Assembly (NCBI GenBank): GCA_027064785.1 | Contig: JAMOPE010000186.1 | Span: 1-14,036 of the forward strand | Direction: 5' to 3' | Origin: Geobacteraceae bacterium | Lineage (GTDB): Bacteria; Desulfobacterota; Desulfuromonadia; Desulfuromonadales; Geopsychrobacteraceae | Length of the DNA: 14,036 bases | In this document: piece by piece, positions 1-7,955 of the stretch | How the letters are laid out: each line of letters begins with the position of its first letter | Numbering within the stretch: the stretch's first letter is position 1 | Translations under genes and position numbers: made by a program | Notes under the pieces: generated by a model | What the model saw: the letters and a program-made list of their open reading frames with translations, nothing else | The model's database searches: none | Told to the model about the DNA's origin: nothing

Positions 1-23
1 TGTCACTGAGGAGTTTCATCCAA

Positions 24-1979
24 ATGCTTCAATTTGTCAGATCAAAACAAAAGTCGGTCTTGATTAAGATTGCCTTCGGAGCCATCATTCTGAGCTTTAT
101 TATCGGCTACACCATGCTGACCTCCCCAACAGATCAGAAACCCAATCGCGGTGGAGATGTTGCTGCCAGGGTCAATGGTGATGAGATCAGCTATTCGTCA
201 TTTCAACGTGCCTACAGTACCCTTTACAATCTCTACCAGAACATCTATCAGGGCAATTTCAACTCTGCACTTGAAAAGCAGCTCAATCTTCCGAAACAGG
301 CGATGCAGCAGCTTATCGATGAAACGCTCCTCATCCAGCAAGCTGACAAGTTGGGGCTTGAAGTCACCAAGCAGGAGCTGGTCGACAGCATTGCCCGCTA
401 CGATGCGTTTCAGGTCGATGGGAAATTCAACCGCGATCGCTATCTTGAAACCCTCAACTATCAACGGATGAGCCCCGAACAATTTGAATCGGCTCAGCGG
501 AGACAATTACTGACCCAGAAAATTCGCGCCAAACTTCAGGAAGGTGCTACCGTCAGCGACGATGAACTCAAAACCGCATTCCATCAGGAAAACGACAAAG
601 TTAACCTCAATTTTGTCTGGCTGACCCCGGCGCTGGTCGAATCTAAAGTCAAAGTCACCGACGAAGGGCTGAAATCATTCTTTGATAAAAACATTGAACA
701 ATTCAGAATCCCAGAGAAAGTTTCTCTGCGCTATCTGCAATTTGACCCGGCACGCTACGAAGACAAAATCGAAGCACCCACCGATGAAGAGTTGCAGCGC
801 TACTACCGTCGTAATCTTGATCGTTTTGAGATCAAAGAGCAGGTCAAAGCAGCCCATATTTTACTTCAAGTTCCTAAAGATGCAGAAGAAACAACAGTCC
901 AGCAACGTAAAGAGCTGGCGGAAGACATTCTTAAGCAGTTGAATGATGGTGCTGATTTTGCTCAGCTGGCAAAAAAATATTCCGACGACAAAGGTAATGC
1001 TGCTAAAGGTGGCGAGCTTGGTTCTTTCGGACGCGGCGTCATGGTCCCCGAATTTGAAAAAGCAGCCTTTGCACTGCGCCCCGGTCAACTGAGTGAAGTC
1101 ATCCGGACTCCTTTTGGCTTTCATATCATCAAGGTTGAAGAATATACCGAAGCAGGCGTCAAACCGTTGGTCGATGCCATTGCCGAAGTACAAGCAGGAT
1201 TACGACTCGAAAAAGCACGGCAACTGGCATATGAGAAAGCCATGGACGCCTACAATATCAATCGCAAAACCGGTGATCTCGATGCTGCCGCGAAAGCGAA
1301 CGATTTGGGAATTAAAGAGACTGGTTTTTTTGCCAAAGATGAACCGATTGACGGGATTGGCAGAGTTGCAGAAATCAGCAGAGCAGCATTTACTCTAAAA
1401 GATGGAGAATTGGCGAAACCAATTCAAACAACTCAAGGAGTGTTCTTGTTTACCTTAAAAGAGCGCAAACCCAGCCACCTTCCAAAACTGGCTGACGTCA
1501 AGCCTCTGGTGGAACAGGCATTCCGTGTTGAACAGGCACAAACCCTGGTCAAGGAACTGGCCGACAAGCTTCTGGCGTTGGCCACGGAGAAAAAGAGTCT
1601 GAATGCCGCTGCAGCAGAACTAAAGCTAACAGTTGAAGAATCAGGCGATTTCAGCCGGAGCTTCGGTTATTTCATCCCCAAGATTGGAACCTCTCAGGAA
1701 TTAGCAGATGCAGCCTTTGCGTTGACTGAAGATGCTCCTATTGCGCCGAAAACTTACACAATCAACGGTCGTTACCTGGTGGCAAGCTTGAAAAAAGCAA
1801 CGATTGCCGATTTTGACAAACTTGACGCTGCTGAGCTCAGCCAGCTGAAGAACCGTTTACTGACAGATAAAAAAGATAAAATTGTTGCCGAGAAAATCAA
1901 ACAACTGTTGCAGCAGGCCCAAATTGAAATCATGGTTCCTGAACTTGCCGCTGCGTTTAACAACGGAGACAACAAATAA
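24..1979 (+). CDS. ppiD: PpiD-like membrane-anchored peptidyl-prolyl isomerase / periplasmic chaperone
   Basis: The 651-residue product has a short basic N-terminus followed by one hydrophobic helix (about residues 14-32). This is the signal anchor that places the rest in the periplasm. A SurA-N/PpiD-type chaperone region follows (about 45-230). One parvulin (PpiC) domain spans about 272-372, recognised from the AAHILL start, the [10 protein letters not shown] turn and the FGFHIIKVE end. The C-terminal part (about 400-640) resembles the second, degenerate parvulin-like half seen in PpiD proteins. The family assists folding of secreted and outer-membrane proteins at the inner membrane. The ATG at 24 has a GAGGAG Shine-Dalgarno about 10 bases upstream. 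The stop overlaps the purC start by one base, so the two are probably co-translated. The length fits PpiD (about 620-650 residues). The exact name is less certain than the family, because SurA-N proteins are diverse in deltaproteobacteria. Confidence 0.88.
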   Translation: MLQFVRSKQKSVLIKIAFGAIILSFIIGYTMLTSPTDQKPNRGGDVAARVNGDEISYSSFQRAYSTLYNLYQNIYQGNFNSALEKQLNLPKQAMQQLIDETLLIQQADKLGLEVTKQELVDSIARYDAFQVDGKFNRDRYLETLNYQRMSPEQFESAQRRQLLTQKIRAKLQEGATVSDDELKTAFHQENDKVNLNFVWLTPALVESKVKVTDEGLKSFFDKNIEQFRIPEKVSLRYLQFDPARYEDKIEAPTDEELQRYYRRNLDRFEIKEQVKAAHILLQVPKDAEETTVQQRKELAEDILKQLNDGADFAQLAKKYSDDKGNAAKGGELGSFGRGVMVPEFEKAAFALRPGQLSEVIRTPFGFHIIKVEEYTEAGVKPLVDAIAEVQAGLRLEKARQLAYEKAMDAYNINRKTGDLDAAAKANDLGIKETGFFAKDEPIDGIGRVAEISRAAFTLKDGELAKPIQTTQGVFLFTLKERKPSHLPKLADVKPLVEQAFRVEQAQTLVKELADKLLALATEKKSLNAAAAELKLTVEESGDFSRSFGYFIPKIGTSQELADAAFALTEDAPIAPKTYTINGRYLVASLKKATIADFDKLDAAELSQLKNRLLTDKKDKIVAEKIKQLLQQAQIEIMVPELAAAFNNGDNK

Positions 1980-2860
1980 TGACACCGATCATCACACAAA
2001 CCAATTGTCCGGAACTGAATCTGGTTAACCGCGGTAAAGTCAGAGATATTTACGATCTGGGTGAGCATCTGCTGATCGTTACCAGTGACCGGATCTCTGC
2101 TTTTGATGTCATCATGGACGAGGGGATTCCGCAAAAAGGGTACGTCCTCACTCAGATTTCCAGGTTCTGGTTTGAACAAATGGCTGATTTGATCCCCAAT
2201 CATCTAATTTCGACAGAGGTCGATGATTTCCCGGCAATCACTCATCAGTATCGCGAGCAGCTCGAAGGGCGCAGCATGTTGACAAAAAAAGCCCAACCGC
2301 TGCCGGTTGAATGTATCGTTCGCGGTTACCTGTCGGGAAGCGGCTGGAAAGAATATCAGAAACTCGGTTCTGTCTGCAGCATTCCGCTTCCGGAAGGTTT
2401 GGTTCAAAGTGACAAGCTTCCCGAAACACTGTTCACGCCATCGACCAAAGCCGAACTGGGAGAACACGACGAAAACATCTCGTTTGAAGAAACCATTCAA
2501 TTGTGTGGACGGGACATTTCCGAGCAGGTGCGCGACATCAGTATTAAAATTTATGAGCGGGCCCGTGAATTTGCCGATACCAAAGGATTGATTATTGCCG
2601 ATACGAAATTCGAATTCGGCATGCTCAACGACCAGTTAATCTGGATCGACGAAGCCCTCACCCCTGATTCATCCCGATTCTGGCCTAAAGACACCTATCA
2701 ACCAGGGCAGGCACAGCCGAGTTTTGACAAGCAATTCCTCCGCGACTACCTTGAAACTCTTGATTGGGGCAAGCAGGCTCCGGCTCCTAAACTGCCGGAA
2801 GAGATCGTCCGTAAAACCGGTGAGAAATATCTTGAAGCGTTGAAGCGCCTTACCACCTGA
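1979..2860 (+). CDS. purC: phosphoribosylaminoimidazole-succinocarboxamide (SAICAR) synthetase
   Basis: PurC catalyses the ATP-dependent joining of aspartate to CAIR to give SAICAR, in de novo purine synthesis in the cytoplasm. The 293-residue product carries the family signatures: the N-terminal [10 protein letters not shown] and SDRISAFDV segments that bind [19 protein letters not shown] (signature 1), [10 protein letters not shown] (signature 2), and the [15 protein letters not shown] substrate-binding stretch. It is the longer form of the enzyme (about 290-300 residues, with a C-terminal extension after [12 protein letters not shown]) rather than the roughly 240-residue E. coli form. The ATG shares one base with the upstream stop (TAATG), and GGAG at 1965-1968 serves as ribosome binding site. 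A strong terminator follows 24 bases after the stop. No key residue appears lost. Confidence 0.97.
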   Translation: MTPIITQTNCPELNLVNRGKVRDIYDLGEHLLIVTSDRISAFDVIMDEGIPQKGYVLTQISRFWFEQMADLIPNHLISTEVDDFPAITHQYREQLEGRSMLTKKAQPLPVECIVRGYLSGSGWKEYQKLGSVCSIPLPEGLVQSDKLPETLFTPSTKAELGEHDENISFEETIQLCGRDISEQVRDISIKIYERAREFADTKGLIIADTKFEFGMLNDQLIWIDEALTPDSSRFWPKDTYQPGQAQPSFDKQFLRDYLETLDWGKQAPAPKLPEEIVRKTGEKYLEALKRLTT

Positions 2861-2884
2861 TATTTTAGCCCAAATGTTTTTTTC

Positions 2885-2921
2885 AAAAAGCCGTTGTGCC
2901 ATAGCACAGCGGCTTTTTCTG
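2885..2921 (+). terminator. Rho-independent terminator after purC
   Basis: A 15-bp stem (2885-2899 with 2904-2918, one G-U wobble) closes a CATA loop. It has a GC-rich centre and ends in a run of T. The left arm starts with five A, so the element could also act on transcripts from the other strand. It separates the ppiD-purC unit from the next unit. Confidence 0.9.
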
Positions 2922-2960
2922 TTTCTTTGATCTTTTCGTAAGACAAAAATACAACAATGT

Positions 2961-2989
2961 TTGCCATATGTACTATTTTGTCATATATT
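2961..2989 (+). promoter_or_regulatory. Candidate sigma70 promoter for the exonuclease/ACS-like unit
   Basis: TTGCCA (2961-2966) and TATATT (2984-2989) are separated by exactly 17 bases, and each matches the sigma70 consensus at five of six positions. The site lies just downstream of the purC terminator and would give a leader of about 115 bases before the ATG at 3111. No riboswitch or attenuator structure is evident in that leader. Confidence 0.55.
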
Positions 2990-3110
2990 TGCTGACGCTC
3001 TCCACTCAGTACGAGGATATGTTACAATTATTAGCGGTAGGACGGTAAGAAAAACCAAGATATTCCGCAGGAAAAATCTCTCATTCATAACGATACAGGG
3101 CAATCGCAGC

Positions 3111-5270
3111 ATGAAGCCAAGTTTCAAATACTGGATTTTTCTCGGTGCTATTTACTTCGCCATCATCAGCATCATGGTCGCCAGTGCCATCGGGGCATGG
3201 GCCAGCCTTAACGAAGCTCAGAAAATTGCTCTGGGTGAAATGCTTGACAAGCTTGTCCCATTTCCGCTGCTGGGAACAATCACCATCCTGTTCGTCATCG
3301 GCGCCCTGATCAACCTGCTCTTCAACGACTATATTATCCCGATTCTCAAACTCGCCGAGAGTGCACGGATCATCTCTTCGGCAAACCCTGAACACCGGAC
3401 GCAAATCAAAAACGCATCCAAAGAGATTGAATACCTCTCTGAAATCATCAATCAGTCCGCTGATGCTTTTACTGAATTACAGTGTGATGTTGCCGGAAAG
3501 ATCGCCGCTGCGCAGGCCAGCCTTGATGAGGAGCGAACCCGACTGGCAGCCCTGATGTCAGAACTGCCGCACGGGGTTATCGTCTGCAATACGGATGGAC
3601 AGATTTTACTCTACAACCAGCAGGCACAGAAAATTTTTGAGGAAGATCAGAAGACTCTCGTTTCTGATAATAAGAGTCAGGGGATTCTCGGGCTGGGGCG
3701 ATCAATTTTCAGTATTCTCGAACGCGATCCCATCGTTCACGGACTCGAAATGCTCCATAAATGTCATGAGTCCGGCCGCACTAAGATGGTCAATAAATCG
3801 ATGATCACCCTGCACAGCGGACTGTGTCTTCGGGTCAACATGGCACCATTTTTCACCGAGCAGGGTGAAACGATGACGATCTCAGGCTTTGTCCTCACCC
3901 TCGAAGACATGACGCACCAGATCGAATCAGACAGCCGCCGTGACATGCTCATTCAATCACTCATCGATGAGCAGCAGAAAGAACTCGAAGATATCCGTGA
4001 TGCGATTACCCAGATTCTGGCTCGTCCGCAGCTTGATCCTAAAGAGCTGCACAAGTATCGCAAGAAAATTGACCAAGCATCGCAATCGCTGCAGGAAAAA
4101 GTCGCGGAAGCACGGGAAAACTATGCACTCCATTTACACGCCCTGAGTAAGAACGAGAATGTCCTCGCCAACAATCTTCTCGAAGTCATCAGCAAGAATA
4201 TCAGCGAGCGCTTTAATATTAAAGTGACGTCAACCGCTCCCAAAGGGATCTGGCTTCAGCTTGACAGCTATTCGATGGTTCAGACGATCTCTCACCTTGC
4301 CGGGTTGCTTAAGACCCACGCAAGGGTTCCCGAATTGCTGCTGACGTTAACAGCCAGCAATCAGACCGGTGCCGAACTTGTCATCAGCTGGCCGGGAACC
4401 AGTACAACCAAAAACCTTCTCGAAACGTGGCAGAAAACCCCATTGATCACCGATGCCAATGGAAAGCTTCTCAATTTCAAGGATACGATTGAGAATCTGT
4501 CGGGAACGATTTCATTTATTTATGATCCAGACCGTCAATACACCGGTGTCGCAATCACCTTTCCCCCCATCGATCAGAATCGCCGCTTGGCAATTCAGAG
4601 TGAAATTGAGCACCGTCCGGTTTCCTACGAATTTGACCTGTTCAACCGGGGAGACTGGCAGGAACTGGAGCAGACGCCACTACGGAAATTAACCTACGTT
4701 GTCTTTGATACGGAGACAACTGGGCTAAGTCCATCACAGGGCGATGAGATCATTCAACTGGGAGCCATCCGTATTGTTAATGGTCAACTCCTTTACCATG
4801 AAGTCATTGATCAACTGGTCGATCCCAAACGGTTTGTGCCACAGGAATCCGTTGCCATTCATGGAATTCAACCGGCACTTCTGCAAGGTCAGCCGACGAT
4901 TGACAAAGTCCTGCCGCACTTTCACACCTTTGTCGAAAATTCGGTGTTAGTTGCCCACAATGCCGCCTTTGATATGCGTTTTCTACAACTTCAGGAAGAA
5001 AAAACCGGAATTGTTTTTGATAATCCGGTTCTTGATACGCTGCTACTCTCCTCTATTCTCCACCCGAATCAGGATTCTCATTCTCTTGACGGATTGGCAG
5101 AGAGACTGAATGTCACGATTGTCGGACGTCACACCGCTCTCGGGGATGCGATTGTAACGGGAGAAATTTTGATCAAACTGATTCCCTTACTTGAAGCACA
5201 TGGAATCTACACCTTGGCTGATGCTCTCGAAGCAGCAGCACAGTCGCCTTTTGCCAAGGTTGCATATTGA
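3111..5270 (+). CDS. Membrane-anchored PAS / kinase-like sensor fused to a DEDDh 3'-5' exonuclease
   Basis: The product has 719 residues. Two hydrophobic helices (about 7-31 and 50-72) flank a very short loop, followed by a HAMP-like or coiled linker (about 73-145). A PAS domain spans about 145-270 (ELPHGVIVCNTDGQILLYN). Residues about 280-487 look like the dimerisation and ATPase parts of a histidine kinase, but no phospho-accepting His motif and no N-box Asn are visible (DSYSMVQTISHLAGLL where kinases have NLLxNA). The C-terminus is a DnaQ-type exonuclease with all catalytic residues: D533 and E535 in FDTETTGL, D621 in HNAAFDMRFL, H674 and D679 in HTALGD. I chose the ATG at 3111 because an in-frame TTG at 2961 coincides with a likely promoter -35 box and the extra 50 residues look non-coding. 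The ribosome binding site is weak. The nuclease substrate is unknown. Exonucleases of this type are known beside acetate-uptake and acs genes in other proteobacteria (from memory), which fits the ACS-like gene downstream. Confidence 0.85.
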   Translation: MKPSFKYWIFLGAIYFAIISIMVASAIGAWASLNEAQKIALGEMLDKLVPFPLLGTITILFVIGALINLLFNDYIIPILKLAESARIISSANPEHRTQIKNASKEIEYLSEIINQSADAFTELQCDVAGKIAAAQASLDEERTRLAALMSELPHGVIVCNTDGQILLYNQQAQKIFEEDQKTLVSDNKSQGILGLGRSIFSILERDPIVHGLEMLHKCHESGRTKMVNKSMITLHSGLCLRVNMAPFFTEQGETMTISGFVLTLEDMTHQIESDSRRDMLIQSLIDEQQKELEDIRDAITQILARPQLDPKELHKYRKKIDQASQSLQEKVAEARENYALHLHALSKNENVLANNLLEVISKNISERFNIKVTSTAPKGIWLQLDSYSMVQTISHLAGLLKTHARVPELLLTLTASNQTGAELVISWPGTSTTKNLLETWQKTPLITDANGKLLNFKDTIENLSGTISFIYDPDRQYTGVAITFPPIDQNRRLAIQSEIEHRPVSYEFDLFNRGDWQELEQTPLRKLTYVVFDTETTGLSPSQGDEIIQLGAIRIVNGQLLYHEVIDQLVDPKRFVPQESVAIHGIQPALLQGQPTIDKVLPHFHTFVENSVLVAHNAAFDMRFLQLQEEKTGIVFDNPVLDTLLLSSILHPNQDSHSLDGLAERLNVTIVGRHTALGDAIVTGEILIKLIPLLEAHGIYTLADALEAAAQSPFAKVAY

Positions 5271-5322
5271 ACACACACTGATAGTTAAGTGATTTTCTGC
5301 TCTGCCGACGATTGGACACACG

Positions 5323-6018
5323 ATGTTAAAATCGATTTTCAAAGGGCTGACGGGTAAAAAGAAAGAAACCAAAGACCCTCTCCTCGCTTACGTGATTAAT
5401 GCTTGTGAGAAGATTGAAGACCGCTCGGTGTTAAAACAGCCGATCCACGACACCAGCTTTTGTGTCCTCGACCTCGAAACAACCGGACTCGATATGACCA
5501 CAGACGTCATTATCAATATCGGTGCCGTCAAACTGAAAAAAGGAAAAATCACCAAACTTTTTGAAGCCTACACCAAACCACCGTTCCCCATTCCTCCCGA
5601 ATCAACCGAGTTTCACGGTATGGTCGACTCCATGTTTGAAGACAAACCGGTTGTCGGTGAGGTTTTACCAGAATTACTCCAGTTTATCGGTGACAGCGTC
5701 ATCGTTGGTCACCATATTTTTTTCGATATAAAAATGCTCCACCGACACCTGAAAGAACTATACGGTGTCGGTATCGACAATACCGTCTGGCTTGACACGA
5801 TGTTCCTCTACCAAATGGCGCATGAAGACCAGACTCACCAGCCCCTTGAACATCTACTGGAAAGATATTGTGTCCAGTGTGACCAACGCCACACCGCTCT
5901 CGGAGATGTGGTTGCAACAGCCAAAGTTTTTATGAAAATCCTCAAAGAGCTACCACCCTCTTACGAAACTATCGGCGATTTGTTTCGCTCTCAGAACGAA
6001 ATGCGAAGAAAGGATTAG
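5323..6018 (+). CDS. Stand-alone DEDDh 3'-5' exonuclease (DnaQ/PolC-epsilon-like fold)
   Basis: The 231-residue product has a basic N-terminal tail of about 45 residues and then one RNase T/DnaQ exonuclease domain. The catalytic set is complete: D50 and E52 (VLDLETTGLD), D135 (GHHIFFDIKML), H190 and D195 (HTALGD). Enzymes of this family remove nucleotides from 3' ends of DNA or RNA using two metal ions. Nothing here shows which substrate is used. It starts 52 bases after the sensor-exonuclease gene and ends 6 bases before the ACS-like gene, so the three are probably one transcript. It is a second exonuclease of the same family directly after the first, but clearly divergent outside the motifs, so an ancient duplication or separate recruitment is more likely than a recent copy. 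It is unlikely to be the replicative proofreading subunit given this context. The ribosome binding site before the ATG is weak. Confidence 0.85.
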   Translation: MLKSIFKGLTGKKKETKDPLLAYVINACEKIEDRSVLKQPIHDTSFCVLDLETTGLDMTTDVIINIGAVKLKKGKITKLFEAYTKPPFPIPPESTEFHGMVDSMFEDKPVVGEVLPELLQFIGDSVIVGHHIFFDIKMLHRHLKELYGVGIDNTVWLDTMFLYQMAHEDQTHQPLEHLLERYCVQCDQRHTALGDVVATAKVFMKILKELPPSYETIGDLFRSQNEMRRKD

Positions 6019-6024
6019 CAGCCC

Positions 6025-7890
6025 ATGTCAGAACCTGTCTGCAGCTACCAGCGCAAAATTATTTCGGCTGATGAGTACGAGAAGCTCCTCCATCTCGAGA
6101 CCAACGAGGTCACCGACATTCTGGCAAAGAAATATCTGCAATGGGAAACACCCTACACAAAGGTTCTCGACTCATCAAATGCTCCATTTTATCGTTGGTT
6201 TCCTGAGGGGAAAATTGATATCTGGAAAAATACCATCGGGAAGCATCTCCACACCCATCGGCGTAACAAAGCAGCATTGATGTGGGTTGGTGTCGATGGT
6301 CGGGAGCGGGTCTACACTTATCACACCCTTGCTTACGAAGTTGAACGACTGGCAATGTCCATGGTCAAACTGGGTGTTAAAAAGGGAGATAACATCCTGA
6401 TTTTCACCCCCAACCTTCCCGAAACCATTGTCACGATGCTGGCTTGTGCTCAAATTGGCGCCGTCCATATTATTTATCACATTGCTTATTCGTCCGAGTC
6501 TCTTGCCGAACGCCTTGAAGATTGTAAGGCCAAATACATTGTCACTGCTGATGGTTGCCCACAGACCGCCCACCGCCTGAAAGAGAAGGTCAACGATGCG
6601 CTCAGTAAGATTGACTATAAAATCAAGCATTGTATCGTCATCGAACGAACCGGCGAACGGGTTCATATGCAGCCGAAACGTGATCTGTGGTATCAGGATC
6701 TGATCACCGATGAAGATTATTCCAAAGGGTCCGACATTGATACGACCCATGCTGCCAACGATCCACTCTTCATGCTCTACACTGTGTCGAAAACGAAAAC
6801 CGCCAAAGCAGTCGTCCATAGCACCGCCGGTTTTCTCCTCTGGGCACAGTTCACCACTGAGTTATTGTTTGACATGGATGACCGCGACATCTTCTGGTGT
6901 ACGGCCGATCTGGCATGGATTACCGGTCACGCTTATGGTCTCTATGGCCCACTTTCACTGGGCAGTACCGTGTTCATTTACGAAGGCAGTATCACCTACG
7001 AAAACACCTCGCTGTTCTTTGATTTTCTCGACCGTTTCCATATTACCCGGATGTTCAGCAATCCCGCCCTGTTGCGTAGTGTCATGCGGGCAAAGAACAG
7101 TCGCCGTTATGAAGCAAAATCGGCAAACTCACTGCGATTGATCGGCTGCGGTGGTGGTGAAATCAAGGAAGACCTCTACCGCTGGGTTCTTCATACACTG
7201 CCAAAACAGGGGAAAATTCCTCTGGTCAATATCTGGGGGCAGACAGAATCGGGAGGTAGCCTGATGGCAAATATTCCCGGTGTGATCGGCAGCAAACAAA
7301 ACACCCGCCTGCGGCCACTACCAGGGGTGAAATGCCAACTGGTCACTAAAAAAGGAGATCCGATTAACGCCTTTGATGAGCCAGGATTTATGGTTCTCAC
7401 CAGTCCGTTCCCTTCAATCTGTTCCGATCTCTACGGGGACAGTGCAACATATCGTTCCATTTATTGGGACAAATTCAAAGGAAAAAATTACTACGCAACG
7501 GGGGATGAAGCCATCGCGTGGAAAGACGGAAGCTACGTATTAACCGGCCGCTCCGATATCGCACTCAGTTCAGGAGCAGGAAACCGCAAGATTGCTGAAA
7601 TTGAAGAGGTTATTCTCCGCCATGAGCGGGTCAAAGAGTGTGCTGTCGTCTTTATTGACCATCCAGTCCACGGCTATATGCTTATTGCCTTCTGTGTACT
7701 GAAAAACTATACCGATGAGAGTTATAATGCTGAATCACGACAGGCAATCAAGGAGCACATTATTGAGGAGCGTGGTGAATTTGCCCTGCCCGATGCGATC
7801 AGGCTGACAAAATTCCTGCCGAAAACACCCGATAACGAAATCAACCGTCCATTGCTGAAAGAAATTTCTCTGCAAATGGAAGGGCTTTAA
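6025..7890 (+). CDS. Acetyl-CoA-synthetase-like protein with degenerate active-site motifs (probable pseudoenzyme)
   Basis: The 621-residue product aligns by eye along its whole length with AMP-forming acetyl-CoA synthetase (usually about 650 residues): an ACAS-N region (about 35-90), the CTADLAWITGH and YGPLSLG segments, WGQTESGG at 404-411, ATGDEA, and a C-terminal domain. Key motifs are altered. The A3 phosphate loop, normally YTSGSTGKPKG, reads YTVSKTKTAKA at 252-262, losing its glycines and serines. The A10 motif, normally PKTRSGK, reads PKTPDNE at 599-605, so the catalytic (and acetylation-target) lysine is Glu605. The A8 hinge also differs (SSGAGNRK). Residue 405 is Gly where acetate-specific enzymes have Trp, implying a larger acyl pocket if one is used. 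The frame is intact, so this is not a decayed pseudogene. The ATG at 6025 has AAGGA (6010-6014) abutting the preceding stop, suggesting coupling to the exonuclease. A regulatory or ligand-sensing role is inferred; acyl-CoA synthesis seems unlikely. Confidence 0.85.
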   Translation: MSEPVCSYQRKIISADEYEKLLHLETNEVTDILAKKYLQWETPYTKVLDSSNAPFYRWFPEGKIDIWKNTIGKHLHTHRRNKAALMWVGVDGRERVYTYHTLAYEVERLAMSMVKLGVKKGDNILIFTPNLPETIVTMLACAQIGAVHIIYHIAYSSESLAERLEDCKAKYIVTADGCPQTAHRLKEKVNDALSKIDYKIKHCIVIERTGERVHMQPKRDLWYQDLITDEDYSKGSDIDTTHAANDPLFMLYTVSKTKTAKAVVHSTAGFLLWAQFTTELLFDMDDRDIFWCTADLAWITGHAYGLYGPLSLGSTVFIYEGSITYENTSLFFDFLDRFHITRMFSNPALLRSVMRAKNSRRYEAKSANSLRLIGCGGGEIKEDLYRWVLHTLPKQGKIPLVNIWGQTESGGSLMANIPGVIGSKQNTRLRPLPGVKCQLVTKKGDPINAFDEPGFMVLTSPFPSICSDLYGDSATYRSIYWDKFKGKNYYATGDEAIAWKDGSYVLTGRSDIALSSGAGNRKIAEIEEVILRHERVKECAVVFIDHPVHGYMLIAFCVLKNYTDESYNAESRQAIKEHIIEERGEFALPDAIRLTKFLPKTPDNEINRPLLKEISLQMEGL

Positions 7891-7902
7891 ACCGCAACAA
7901 AA

Positions 7903-7930
7903 AAGGGCAGATTCAAAAGAATCTGCCCTT
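7903..7930. terminator. Shared hairpin terminator between convergent units
   Basis: A perfect 12-bp inverted repeat (7903-7914 with 7919-7930) encloses a 4-base loop, midway between convergent stops at 7890 and 7956. Read on the minus strand, the stem is followed directly by a run of six T, which makes it a standard intrinsic terminator for the oxidoreductase operon. On the plus strand the stem is followed by ATCTATTTG, a weaker tail. Confidence 0.88.
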
Positions 7931-7955
7931 ATCTATTTGCATCAAAACACAACTT

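Noticed and set aside
1..23. Tail of an upstream gene ending with TGA at 7-9
   Set aside because: Only two codons would be visible, so neither frame nor product can be judged.
1772..2203. 143-codon minus-strand frame spanning the ppiD-purC junction
   Set aside because: It covers two well-supported plus-strand genes and shows no domain.
2961..3110. In-frame TTG start giving a 769-residue sensor-exonuclease
   Set aside because: The TTG coincides with a likely -35 box, has no ribosome binding site, and the added 50 residues do not look like protein. The ATG at 3111 leads straight into the first transmembrane helix.
2990..3110. Riboswitch or attenuator in the leader of the sensor-exonuclease
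   Set aside because: No convincing long stem or known aptamer pattern could be found by eye.
5323..6018. Replicative proofreading subunit (dnaQ)
   Set aside because: The neighbours are not replication genes, and a second similar exonuclease fused to a sensor lies next to it; the catalytic fold alone does not support that name.
6175..6819. 214-codon open frame on the minus strand inside the ACS-like gene
   Set aside because: No recognisable domain; the plus-strand frame has clear ACS similarity throughout, so this is a chance opposite-strand frame.
6775..6830. Local frameshift as the cause of the odd P-loop in the ACS-like protein
   Set aside because: Conserved residues (LYT before, VVHSTAGF after) stay in the same frame with the same spacing, so the change is by substitution.
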